Source: Acidovorax sp. NCPPB 4044
GTDB lineage: Bacteria > Pseudomonadota > Gammaproteobacteria > Burkholderiales > Burkholderiaceae_C
NCBI RefSeq assembly: GCF_028069655.1
Contig: NZ_JAMCOS010000001.1
Coordinates: 4,494,001 to 4,558,000 of the forward strand
DNA: 64,000 bases
Reading direction: 5' to 3'
Below the pieces are notes generated by a model, which did not search any database, had not been told where the DNA came from, and saw only the letters and a list, made by a program, of their open reading frames with translations. The translations under genes were made by a program, and so were the position numbers. Below are positions 26,814 to 34,579 of this stretch, piece by piece (the stretch's first letter is position 1; each line of letters starts with the position of its first letter).

Positions 26814-27308
26814 ATGACCCGCGCCCATGACTTCGAAGCCCTGCAGATGGACGGCCAGACCGTGCCGCTGCGCCAGTACGAGGGCCGCGTGCTCCTCATC
26901 GTCAACACCGCCAGCGCCTGCGGCTTCACGCCGCAGTTCGCGGGGCTGCAGGAGCTGCACCAGCGCTATGCCGCGCAGGGGCTGGTGGTGCTGGGCTTCC
27001 CCTGCAACCAGTTCGGGCGGCAGGACTCCGGCACCAACGAGGAGATCGCCACCTTCTGCCAGCGCAATTACGGCGTGGACTTCCCGATGATGGCCAGGAT
27101 CGACGTGAACGGTGCCGACGCGCCGCCGCTCTACCGCTGGCTCACGGCCGAAGCCCCCGGCCTGCTGGGCACCAAGGCGATCAAGTGGAACTTCACCAAG
27201 TTCCTCGTGGGCCGCGATGGCCAGGTGGTGCGCCGCTACGCGCCCACCGACAAGCCCGGATCGCTGGCCAGCGACATCGAGGCCGCGCTCGCGCAGCCCG
27301 CGCCCTGA
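26814..27308 (+). CDS. Glutathione peroxidase
   Basis: A 164-residue thiol peroxidase of the BtuE/GPx family. The peroxidatic cysteine is C36 (NTASACGFTPQ), the catalytic Gln is in FPCNQFG (Q66), and the Trp-Asn pair is in KWNFTKFLV (W125, N126), so the full active-site set is present. A second Cys in FPCNQFG and one in FCQRNYG could act as resolving cysteines, so thioredoxin may be the real reductant, as in most bacterial members. GGAGGAG lies seven bases before the ATG. It probably protects against lipid and organic hydroperoxides. Confidence 0.94.
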   Translation: MTRAHDFEALQMDGQTVPLRQYEGRVLLIVNTASACGFTPQFAGLQELHQRYAAQGLVVLGFPCNQFGRQDSGTNEEIATFCQRNYGVDFPMMARIDVNGADAPPLYRWLTAEAPGLLGTKAIKWNFTKFLVGRDGQVVRRYAPTDKPGSLASDIEAALAQPAP

Positions 27309-27346
27309 AGCGCACCCGGCAGGCAGTCGGCCGGCCGGCCGGCCGG

Positions 27347-27820
27347 TCAGTCCGACAGCTCGCGCTGCGGCCGCCCGGAGATCTCGAAATGCCGCGAGAA
27401 CCCGAGCGGGCGCGACACGCCGCGCGCCTCGGGCAGCAGCGGCACGCGCAGGCGCGGGCGCGGCAGCACCTTGAGCCGCCAGTCCGTGCCGCCGATGAAC
27501 CGGAAGCGCACCGTGTCCGTGCCCTCGACGCCCAGCAGCAGGAAGCTGCCGGTCGAATACATGCTGCCGAGCGTGGCGGTGTCCAGCAGCTCGAACGTGT
27601 GGCTGAAGAGGTGGATGCCGAGGAATTCCTCGCACGGCACGTCGTCGGTGGTGAACAGCAGGTAGCCGCTGGCGCAGCGGAAGGCGGCCTCCAGCACGGC
27701 GCCTTCCACGGTGCGGTCCACGGGCCGGCCGGCCAGCACGATCTCGCTCAGGGGCTTGTGGCGGTCGTCCGCCTCCCGCAGGATCTGGAGGGAAATCTCT
27801 TCGGCGGAAAGAACATCCAT
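27347..27820 (-). CDS. Hypothetical protein, candidate immunity protein
   Basis: A 157-residue soluble protein that I do not recognise. It starts 14 bases after the stop of the glycine-zipper protein gene upstream and is on the same strand, so the two are almost certainly co-transcribed. It has no signal peptide or membrane helix and looks like a compact alpha/beta protein (SGYLLFTTDDVPCEEFLG, then FRFIGGTDWRLKVLP). An immunity role is inferred only from its position after a candidate toxin. If the toxin acts on membranes, a soluble immunity protein would have to block it before insertion, which is a weakness of this idea. Confidence 0.5.
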   Translation of the reverse strand: MDVLSAEEISLQILREADDRHKPLSEIVLAGRPVDRTVEGAVLEAAFRCASGYLLFTTDDVPCEEFLGIHLFSHTFELLDTATLGSMYSTGSFLLLGVEGTDTVRFRFIGGTDWRLKVLPRPRLRVPLLPEARGVSRPLGFSRHFEISGRPQRELSD

Positions 27821-27834
27821 GGCGCCGCGTGCCC

Positions 27835-28569
27835 CTACCAGAGCAGGTCCGTGCCGAAGGCGGCCAGCGCGCCGCCCACGAACGCGCCCACGGCCACGCA
27901 GACCGGCGCACCGGGCCCGCAGGCCAGCCCCGCGAGCGCACCGCCCGCGATGCCGCCGCCGATGCCCGCGCCCGTGACGGCCACCTCCCTGCCGGCGGCG
28001 GCCACCTTGTCCTGGGCGGTGGCGACGTTGTAGACCGACAGCGCGAGCGACAGCACGATCAGCCCGCGCCCCGCACGCGAGAGGCCGCGCATCGCCTGCG
28101 TGACCCGTGGATTGGACTTGCCCGCCGACTTCACGATCTCGCCGTACACCGCGTTCTGCTGGGCTGCGGAGAGCCGGTCGAACTGCGCCCCCGGGCCGTG
28201 CAACTGCTGCACCTTGCGCGCGATGAGTTCGTTGAGCGTCTTGCCCTCGGCCTTGAGCTGCTGCGCCATCGCACGGCCGAACGGCGTGCTGCGGCCGCGG
28301 ACCATCTCCATGATGGCGTTGCGCGTGTCCTGCGCCTGCTGCGCGGCCTGCGCCCAGCTGATGCGCCCGGCGCCGGCCTGCGCGCGCAGTTCATTGGCCA
28401 TGGCATCGATCTGCCGCGTGTACGACAGCCGCGCGTTCGCGTCGAGGGTCATGTGCGCGCCCGCATTGGCCATCTCCACCTTGAGCAGCCAGATGGCGGT
28501 CTCGAACGCGGAGCGGTCCTTGTCGGCGGCGGTGCCTGCGGTGCCCGCGGTGGGCGTGCTGGTGGCCAT
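27835..28569 (-). CDS. Candidate glycine-zipper membrane toxin
   Basis: A 244-residue protein. Residues 1-155 are alpha-helical and hydrophilic. Residues about 165-190 (GLIVLSLALSVYNVATA) and 200-240 are hydrophobic, the latter a repeated small-residue pattern (GAGIGGGIAGGALAG, then GAFVGGALAAFG) of glycine-zipper type. This layout resembles the C-terminal pore-forming parts of some type VI or Rhs-associated antibacterial effectors, as I recall them. There is no Sec signal. A strong AAGGAG ribosome site precedes the ATG. The next gene may encode immunity. No VgrG, Hcp or PAAR gene is in the window, so the secretion route is unproven. Confidence 0.55.
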   Translation of the reverse strand: MATSTPTAGTAGTAADKDRSAFETAIWLLKVEMANAGAHMTLDANARLSYTRQIDAMANELRAQAGAGRISWAQAAQQAQDTRNAIMEMVRGRSTPFGRAMAQQLKAEGKTLNELIARKVQQLHGPGAQFDRLSAAQQNAVYGEIVKSAGKSNPRVTQAMRGLSRAGRGLIVLSLALSVYNVATAQDKVAAAGREVAVTGAGIGGGIAGGALAGLACGPGAPVCVAVGAFVGGALAAFGTDLLW

Positions 28570-28826
28570 GTCGTCTCCTTTTTTTGGTGTTTCCTCCCGG
28601 ACAGGGGCCGCATTGCCTGCGCAACCTGCCTGCCCGCTCGGCTACGGCGACCGTACCAGCGGCCCACCCGATCGTTCCGCAACCGGCGGTCAAAGAAGTG
28701 ACTTTTGGTATCGACTGGGGACGAGGGTCTTCTTTCCCCTCCCGCGGCGGGGTTGGCGGATGCCCGCAGGCGTGTTCCATTAGCTCTTTTTCTTTTGACG
28801 TTTGGTTTCATCTCTGAAGGATCGCG

Positions 28827-30437
28827 ATGCCCCGCACATCTCCCCGCCCACCGCTCCTGAACGCCTGCGTCCTGGCGGCCGCGCTGGCCGCCGCTGCGGC
28901 CCCGGTGCACGCGCAGGTGGCCCCCTCGGCAGAGCCCGTGCCGGGCATGTGGGCCTTCGAAGGCGAACTCACCGGACAGCCCGGCCGCAGCCTGCAGATC
29001 GACACCCAGCTGGGCCGGGGCATGGTCGTGTCCTACCTGGGTTACCGCGCCGACGGCTCGGCGCTGTTCCTGCAGGCGAGCGGCTACCGCGCGGCCGGCG
29101 ACAACGGCTTCACAGGCGAATTGCGCGAGTTCCGCAACGGCCCGGTGATCGGCGGGGGCGCCGGCAGCGGCGAGGTCGCGGGCAGCGCAGGCCCGCTGCG
29201 CCTGGCCTTCGACACGCCGACCTCCGGCACGGTGACGCTGCCGGGCGAGGCGCCGCGGCGCATCGTGCGTTTCGCCTATGGCGCGCAACGGCTGTCCCGC
29301 GTCGCCAGCCTCGACCAGGACATGCAGTTGACGGTGCATTCCACGGCGGTCCGCCCGGAAACGGCGATGTACAAAATGCGCTTCGCCAACGGGACCTTCC
29401 AGCTGTCGCAGACCGGCACGGACAGCGGCAGCCTCTGCACCTACTCGGGCCCTTACCGGTTGCAAGGCGAGAGCATCGTCTCGGAAGGCACGCGCATCTG
29501 CACGGATGCCTCCGGCACCCAGCAACGCAGCCCCTACCTGTCGGGGCAATTCCGGTTCGACAACGAGAACTTCCTCTCCGGGTCAGTGCGCATCGATGGC
29601 CACGATGTCTTCTTCACGGGCCCTTGCAAAGCCTGGGCCCAGATTGGCAACAGTCCCATAGCGCCCTGCTCCCTCGCATCGTACGGCGCCGAGGCGCTGC
29701 AGCCGGGCATGTGGAGCTTCGACGGCGAGCTGGGCGGACGGCCCGGCCGCAGCCTGCAGATCGACCGGCTGGACAACAGCGGCATGCTGATCCTGTCCTA
29801 CCTCGGCTACCGCAACGACGGCTCCTCGGTGTTCCTGCAGGGTGCCACCCACTTCGGCGGCCTTCTGCGGTTCAACACCTATTCCTTTCCCCTCAAGGAG
29901 TTCCGTGGCGGCCCCGTGATCGGAGGCCCCGTGACCCCCGGCGAGGAAGCGGCCACCGTCGGGGACATGCAACTGGCTTTCGACAGCCCCACCAGCGGCA
30001 CCATCACCCTGCCCGGCGAGGCGCCCCGCCGCATTTCGCGCTACCGCTATGAAGACCACACCGTGCGTTTCGACAAAGCGTTCGAGGGCTACGGCTATCC
30101 GTTCGCACAAGCTCCCGGCAACCCGATCTCCATCGACCTGGTCGCGCGCGACGGTGTGTTCCGCATGGACAGCTACGAGACGCCCACCTATCGCAGATGC
30201 CAGTACCGAGGCAGCTACCAGCTGACTGGCGAAGGGCTGGCGACGGAAGGCACCCGCTCCTGCGCAGTCTTCGGCGGCGCCACGACGACGAGCTACAGCG
30301 GCCGGTTGGCGGTGGACGAGAACGGCCTGCTGCGTGCCCGCATGACCGAAGACGGCGGCCGCTCCCCCGTGCTGATCACGGCAGGCTGCAGCAACGGCCG
30401 CCTCTGCACCCGCGAGGAACTGCAGCGGCCGCGCTGA
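28827..30437 (+). CDS. Exported protein made of two homologous repeats
   Basis: A 536-residue protein with a Sec signal peptide (residues 1-30, ending PVHAQ). The mature part is an internal duplication of about 250-residue units. PGMWAFEGELTGQPGRSLQI recurs as PGMWSFDGELGGRPGRSLQI, each copy followed by a YLGYR-x-DGS segment, then PTSGT(V/I)TLPGEAPRRI. Each half has a few Cys in similar positions (CTYSGPY, then CQYRGSY), suggesting disulfides in the periplasm or outside the cell. I do not recognise the family and see no catalytic motif. It diverges from the candidate toxin gene. Confidence 0.75.
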   Translation: MPRTSPRPPLLNACVLAAALAAAAAPVHAQVAPSAEPVPGMWAFEGELTGQPGRSLQIDTQLGRGMVVSYLGYRADGSALFLQASGYRAAGDNGFTGELREFRNGPVIGGGAGSGEVAGSAGPLRLAFDTPTSGTVTLPGEAPRRIVRFAYGAQRLSRVASLDQDMQLTVHSTAVRPETAMYKMRFANGTFQLSQTGTDSGSLCTYSGPYRLQGESIVSEGTRICTDASGTQQRSPYLSGQFRFDNENFLSGSVRIDGHDVFFTGPCKAWAQIGNSPIAPCSLASYGAEALQPGMWSFDGELGGRPGRSLQIDRLDNSGMLILSYLGYRNDGSSVFLQGATHFGGLLRFNTYSFPLKEFRGGPVIGGPVTPGEEAATVGDMQLAFDSPTSGTITLPGEAPRRISRYRYEDHTVRFDKAFEGYGYPFAQAPGNPISIDLVARDGVFRMDSYETPTYRRCQYRGSYQLTGEGLATEGTRSCAVFGGATTTSYSGRLAVDENGLLRARMTEDGGRSPVLITAGCSNGRLCTREELQRPR

Positions 30438-30447
30438 AGAAGCCGCG

Positions 30448-31131
30448 TCAACCCGCGCCGCGGACCTGCCGCAGCAGGTCCGGCAGCGTGCGCCCGGGCT
30501 CCAGCACGAAGCGCTCGTCCAGCACCTCCAGCGCCGCGATGCGGTCGACGCGGAAGCCCCGGAAGTCTTCGCGCAGCTCGCACCACGCGGCCACGGTCCA
30601 CACCTTGCCCCAGAAGAAGCAGCCCAGCGGGCGGATGCGCCGCACGCTGGCGCGGCCCCGCTCGTCGGCGTAGTCGATGCGCGCGATGCACCGGGCGTGC
30701 ACGGCGCCCCGCAGCGGCGCGAGCAGCGCCTGGGTGCGCTCGTCCATGCCCGGGCCCGGCGCGTAGAGGGCCTGCGCTTCGGCCGCTGCCCGCGCGGTGG
30801 GCGGCAGCACCGACAGGATCTTGCCGAGCGCACCCTCCACCTGCAGCGCGAGCGCCGGATCGAGCCAGGCATGCGCGAGCCGCGCGGCCACCACGAGCGC
30901 ATCGGCCTCGCCCTGGCTGAACATGAGCGGCGGCAGCTCGAAGCCCGCGCCCAGCCGGTAGCCCACGCCGGCCTCGCCCTCGATGGGCACGCCCTGGCGC
31001 TGCAGGTCGGCCACGTCGCGGTAGACGGTGCGCACCGACACCTCCAGCCGCGCCGCCAGGAATTCGGCGGTGGACAGCCGCCACCCGCGGATGAGCTGCA
31101 CGGTCTGGAACAGGCGGTCGGCGCGGCGCAT
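30448..31131 (-). CDS. YafY-type HTH/WYL transcriptional regulator
   Basis: A 227-residue regulator. It begins MRRADRLFQTVQLIRG, the typical first helix of the HTH_11/YafY family, and the DNA-reading helix is about residues 25-45 (LEVSVRTVYRDVADLQ). The C-terminal WYL-like domain (about 110-227) usually senses a small ligand or nucleic acid. An upstream in-frame ATG at 31182 exists but is part of the dispersed repeat, so it is not chosen. The VOC-family gene lies immediately upstream on the same strand, a common pairing with YafY regulators. Confidence 0.87.
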   Translation of the reverse strand: MRRADRLFQTVQLIRGWRLSTAEFLAARLEVSVRTVYRDVADLQRQGVPIEGEAGVGYRLGAGFELPPLMFSQGEADALVVAARLAHAWLDPALALQVEGALGKILSVLPPTARAAAEAQALYAPGPGMDERTQALLAPLRGAVHARCIARIDYADERGRASVRRIRPLGCFFWGKVWTVAAWCELREDFRGFRVDRIAALEVLDERFVLEPGRTLPDLLRQVRGAG

Positions 31132-31149
31132 GGAAAGGGCAGTGGGTTC

Positions 31150-31212
31150 CGGCAGAAAACCGACGGATGTCGCCGGTTTCATTCAATAGTTAGCTATTAT
31201 TTTTATAGCATT
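31150..31212 (-). repeat. Dispersed palindromic repeat, copy 4
   Basis: On the minus strand, GCTATAAAAATAATAGC (31193-31209) is followed by TAACTATTGAATGAAACCGG and the family tail. It separates the VOC gene from the YafY-type regulator gene and provides an alternative in-frame ATG for the regulator. Confidence 0.8.
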
Positions 31213-31225
31213 CATGCTCACCGGC

Positions 31226-31654
31226 TCAACGCCCGGCAGCGTGCAGCCCGATGGTATTGCCCTCGGTGTCGCGCAGGTGGGCGATGAAGCCGATGCCGTG
31301 CGGCAGCTCGATGCAGGCATCGATCACCTCGCCGCCGGCCGGGGCGACGCGGGCCACGGCAGCACCCAGCCCGGGCTCGCAGTCGAGGTAGATGCGCACG
31401 CCGCCATCGCCGGCCGCGCGGCGCGTGGGGCCGGCCGCCAGGCAGCCGCCGGTGCTCCCGTCGCCCCGGGCGAAGACGGCCATCGGGTCGCCGCCGAAAT
31501 CCTCGCGGCGCATCGGGCGGCCGAGCACGCGCTCGTAGAAGGCCTGCGCGCGGCCGAGGTCGGCGCACGGGATCTCGAACCAGTTGATGGCGCGCACCGC
31601 GGCAGCGGCGGTGGCTGCAGCGGTGTCGGGGGCGTGGGAGGTGGCTGGGGTCAT
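31226..31654 (-). CDS. VOC-family (glyoxalase/bleomycin-resistance fold) protein
   Basis: A 142-residue protein with a single VOC module pair (WFEIPCADLGRAQAFYERVLG at residues 26-46, then the second beta-alpha-beta unit ending DTEGNTIGLH). The family includes glyoxalases, dioxygenases and antibiotic-binding proteins, and the activity cannot be assigned. The ATG at 31654 has AGGAG six bases upstream. It is next to a YafY-type regulator gene on the same strand, with a dispersed repeat in between. Confidence 0.85.
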   Translation of the reverse strand: MTPATSHAPDTAAATAAAAVRAINWFEIPCADLGRAQAFYERVLGRPMRREDFGGDPMAVFARGDGSTGGCLAAGPTRRAAGDGGVRIYLDCEPGLGAAVARVAPAGGEVIDACIELPHGIGFIAHLRDTEGNTIGLHAAGR

Positions 31655-31759
31655 GGAATGCTCCTGGGTTGCGAAGGACTCCATGGTGCGGGGCCCCTGC
31701 TGACAGCGTGGTGTCAGCAGGGTGGGTGCCGCAGCCCGCGGCGCAGCGCCCGCCGTGCG

Positions 31760-32710
31760 TCAGGCGGCCGGGGGCGGCGTGCCGGTGGAATCCGCGGCAG
31801 CGGCTTCGGGTTCCGCTGCTGCTGCGGCGTCGGCGTGCGGCACGGGCGCCTGGGCGCGGGCTTCGGCGGCGCGGCGCAACTGGCGCGCGCGTTGCAGCGA
31901 GCGCTCCACGGCGCGCACGTCCATGCCGTACATGTCGGCGAACGGCGCCACGTCCGCGTTGCCGCTGGCCTCGAAGGCGCGCAGCAGGGCCTCGGCCTTC
32001 GCGTCGCGCTCGGCGACTTCGGCAAGCGCCTCGTCCAGCAGGGCGTTGGCCTTCTCGTCGCGGCCGCGCACGAGCGCGTCGTAGCCCGCGCGGTCCAGGC
32101 CCGAGGCCTCGAAGGCCTGTGCGATGCGGCGGCGCAGCTTGGCCTGCAGGTCCTCGCCGTCGCGCGGCTTGCGGCGGCGGAACACTTCCATCAGCGCGTG
32201 GTGCACGTGCTCGGGCGCCATGGCTTCGACGGCCTGGCCGGAGAGGTCGTGGCGCGGGCGGCCCTCGGCCACGGCCTGCAGGTAGCGCGTGGAGCGCGTG
32301 TGCAGGCCCAGCGCCACCTTCAGCGCGTCGCGCTCGAACACGCCGGGATGCGCATCCTGCAGGTCCTGGAAGATGCCGCGCTTGAGCGGCAGGAATTGCG
32401 CGCCGAAGTGCCGGGGATACAGCGCTGCGAGCTGCTCCAGCACGGGATGGACGCGGCGCCCACCGGGTGCGGCGGCAGCGGCGGCGGCCGGCGCGGTGCC
32501 ATCGGCAGCGGGGCCTTCCGCGCCCTGGCGCTGGGGCCGGCCACCGCGGCCACGGCGGCCTGCACGGCGGCGATCGGCCGGGGCGGCGCTGCCATCCTGC
32601 GAAGGAGCGGCGGCCTCGGGGGCCGGCGCTGCGGCTGCGGCGGTGGCCGCATCGTCGGGGGTGGAAGCCCCGGGGGCCTCGGAATCGGGTGCGTTCACGG
32701 TATCGTTCAT
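31760..32710 (-). CDS. ProQ/FinO-domain RNA chaperone with long tails
   Basis: A 316-residue protein. Residues 1-85 are a low-complexity Ala/Pro/Asp and then Arg-rich tail (DRRRAGRRGRGGRPQR). Residues about 90-200 form a FinO/ProQ RNA-binding domain (LAALYPRHFGAQFLPLKRGIFQDL, HTRSTRYLQAVAEGRPRHDL). A helical C-terminal extension and another Ala-rich tail follow. ProQ proteins bind structured sRNAs and mRNA 3' ends. The start MNDTVNA is chosen over a 24-base longer frame. The arrangement (disordered basic tail plus FinO domain) is common in Burkholderiales; the RNA partners are unknown. Confidence 0.88.
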   Translation of the reverse strand: MNDTVNAPDSEAPGASTPDDAATAAAAAPAPEAAAPSQDGSAAPADRRRAGRRGRGGRPQRQGAEGPAADGTAPAAAAAAAPGGRRVHPVLEQLAALYPRHFGAQFLPLKRGIFQDLQDAHPGVFERDALKVALGLHTRSTRYLQAVAEGRPRHDLSGQAVEAMAPEHVHHALMEVFRRRKPRDGEDLQAKLRRRIAQAFEASGLDRAGYDALVRGRDEKANALLDEALAEVAERDAKAEALLRAFEASGNADVAPFADMYGMDVRAVERSLQRARQLRRAAEARAQAPVPHADAAAAAEPEAAAADSTGTPPPAA

Positions 32711-32881
32711 GGCAGGGGAAAAGCCCGGTGGCACAGTCGCGCCGACGGCCCGCGGGGCACGGCGGCGGCAGGAAGAAAACCCGCCATCATGCCAGCGTCC
32801 GCGCCGGCCGGTCCGCGCGGCAGTGCGCGGCAGCGGGTCGGAGGCCGCGCAACGGGCCGGATGAAAGACCGGCGCACCGCG

Positions 32882-33766
32882 TCAGCCGAGGAAGGCCAGC
32901 ACCTGCCGGCCCAGCGTTTCCACGCGCGCGGGATCGCCGCGCAGCCAGCGCGAGACGGCGTGGTCGCAGCCCGGCAGGACGATCTTGCGCAGGCGCCCGG
33001 CCGCGGCGCGCTCGATCGCTTCCACGGCTTCGTACGGGATCACGCTGCTGTGCGGCACGCCGTCCCGCAGCACGGTGCCCGCAGAGCGGCCGTCCGGCTG
33101 GCCGTGGTCGCCCGCGCGCAGGCCGTCGTATTCGCCGATCACGAGGAGCACCTCGCCGTCCCAGCCAGCCAGGAAGCCGAGCGAGGACGCATCCAGGAAG
33201 CCGAAGGGCTGCGAAATGGCGGCCGTGAAGGCCGGCCCGAACGGCTGCGCGTGCGCGGCCTCCGGGTAGAGCGCCGGGCAGACCAGGATCAGCTTGCGCA
33301 CCGCGCCCGCGCTGCCTTCGGCCAGCTTGAGCGCCAGTGCCCCGCCGAGGCTCTGGCCCATCACCACCGCCGCCGCGGGCCGCATCGCCGCGTGGAAGCG
33401 CCGGGCCTCCTGCAGGTTGCGCGCGAGCGAGGTCTGGCCGAGCGCCAGCGGCGACGCGGGGCCGTGGCCCGAGAGGTTGCACGCCAGGCTGCCCACGCCG
33501 TGCCGCTGCAGCCAGAACAGCAGCGGATTGAGCCGCGTGTAGTCGGAGCGCGCACCATGCAGCGCGAACACCGGGCCTGCCGCGGCGCCGCCCGGCACGC
33601 CCTGCGCGGGGAGCACGCGGGCTTCGAGCGCATAGGCGCCGGGGCCTTCGCCGAAGCTTTCCTCGAAGTAGCCCGCAGGCCCGGGCACGGGTTCGGCGCA
33701 GGCCCAGGCCGCCTCGTGCCGCGGGTGCGGCGCCAGGGGCCGGTGCACCATTTCCATGGCCGTCAT
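32882..33766 (-). CDS. Alpha/beta hydrolase
   Basis: A 294-residue alpha/beta hydrolase. ALHGARSDYTRLNP carries the oxyanion-hole HG, the nucleophile Ser is in VVMGQSLGGALAL at about residue 147, the acid Asp is in VIGEYDGLRAG, and the catalytic His is in LPGCDHAVSRWL near the C-terminus. The ATG overlaps the stop of the TauE-family gene upstream (ATGA), showing translational coupling. The family covers esterases, lipases and thioesterases; the substrate is unknown. The co-translation with an anion exporter is the only hint about its role. Confidence 0.85.
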   Translation of the reverse strand: MTAMEMVHRPLAPHPRHEAAWACAEPVPGPAGYFEESFGEGPGAYALEARVLPAQGVPGGAAAGPVFALHGARSDYTRLNPLLFWLQRHGVGSLACNLSGHGPASPLALGQTSLARNLQEARRFHAAMRPAAAVVMGQSLGGALALKLAEGSAGAVRKLILVCPALYPEAAHAQPFGPAFTAAISQPFGFLDASSLGFLAGWDGEVLLVIGEYDGLRAGDHGQPDGRSAGTVLRDGVPHSSVIPYEAVEAIERAAAGRLRKIVLPGCDHAVSRWLRGDPARVETLGRQVLAFLG

Positions 33767-34554
33767 GCGGCGCGCAGCGCGCCCGCGATGGCTTCGCGCA
33801 GCGGATTGCCGGGCATGCTGAGCAGCTTGGCGGCGAGCGCGCAGCACACGACCACGATCATGGGCTTGACGAGCCGCGGGCCCACTTTCACCGCGCAGCG
33901 CGCGCCCAGTTGCGCGCCGGCGAAGGCCGCGCATGCCATCGCGATCGCGAGCGGCCAGAGGATCGCCCCCTTGGCGATGAACACCAGCAGCGATCCCACG
34001 TTGCACGAGGCATTGCCGAGCTTGGTGAAGCTCACCGCCTGCATCGTGCGCAGGCCGCACAGCAGCACCAGGGCCACCATGAAGAACGAGCCCACGCCGG
34101 GGCCGAACACGCCGTCGTAGAACCCCAGCAGCGGCGCTACCGTCGCCGAGAACAGGAACAGCGAGAGCCGCGCCTTGCGCTGCCCCTGGTCCAGCTTCGG
34201 TGCGAAGGCGAAGTACGACGCCACCAGCAGCAGCAGCACGGGCACGCTGGCCTCCAGCCAGCGCTTGCTGAAGAAGCTGACCAGCAGCGCGCCGCACACG
34301 CCGCCGCCCATCGCGAACGGGATGAGGTACTTACCCTCGCTCCAGTCGATGAGCCCCTTGCGCGCGAAGGTGGCGGTGGCCGACAGGGTGGCCGAGGCCG
34401 CCTGCAGCTTGTTGGTGGCGATGGCGCTCACGGGCTCCACGCCCGCCAGGAACAGCGCGGGCAGCGTGATGAGGCCGCCGCCGCCCGCGATCGCGTCGAA
34501 GAAACCGGCGAAGAACGCCACCGCGGCCAGGGCCGCAATCGTTTCGATGTCCAT
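33763..34554 (-). CDS. TauE/SafE-family anion exporter
   Basis: A 263-residue membrane protein with about eight helices and the TauE/SafE (DUF81) signature near the N-terminus (GFFDAIAGGGGLITLPAL, residues 18-35) repeated in the second half (GFYDGVFGPGVGSFFMVA). Such proteins are proposed exporters of sulfite, sulfoacetate or related anions. It is coupled to the downstream hydrolase and lies 25 bases after a TauD-type dioxygenase gene. Because TauD releases sulfite from taurine in some species, a sulfonate-related unit is conceivable but unproven. Confidence 0.87.
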   Translation of the reverse strand: MDIETIAALAAVAFFAGFFDAIAGGGGLITLPALFLAGVEPVSAIATNKLQAASATLSATATFARKGLIDWSEGKYLIPFAMGGGVCGALLVSFFSKRWLEASVPVLLLLVASYFAFAPKLDQGQRKARLSLFLFSATVAPLLGFYDGVFGPGVGSFFMVALVLLCGLRTMQAVSFTKLGNASCNVGSLLVFIAKGAILWPLAIAMACAAFAGAQLGARCAVKVGPRLVKPMIVVVCCALAAKLLSMPGNPLREAIAGALRAA

Positions 34555-34579
34555 GGATTCGGTCTGCGCGGGCGGCGGA

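Noticed and set aside
28686..28826. PIP box for the exported duplicated protein
   Set aside because: No TTCG occurs in the interval and the protein has a normal Sec signal.
31214..34120. 968-codon plus-strand frame
   Set aside because: Its translation is His/Ala/Arg-rich shadow sequence across four genes on the other strand.
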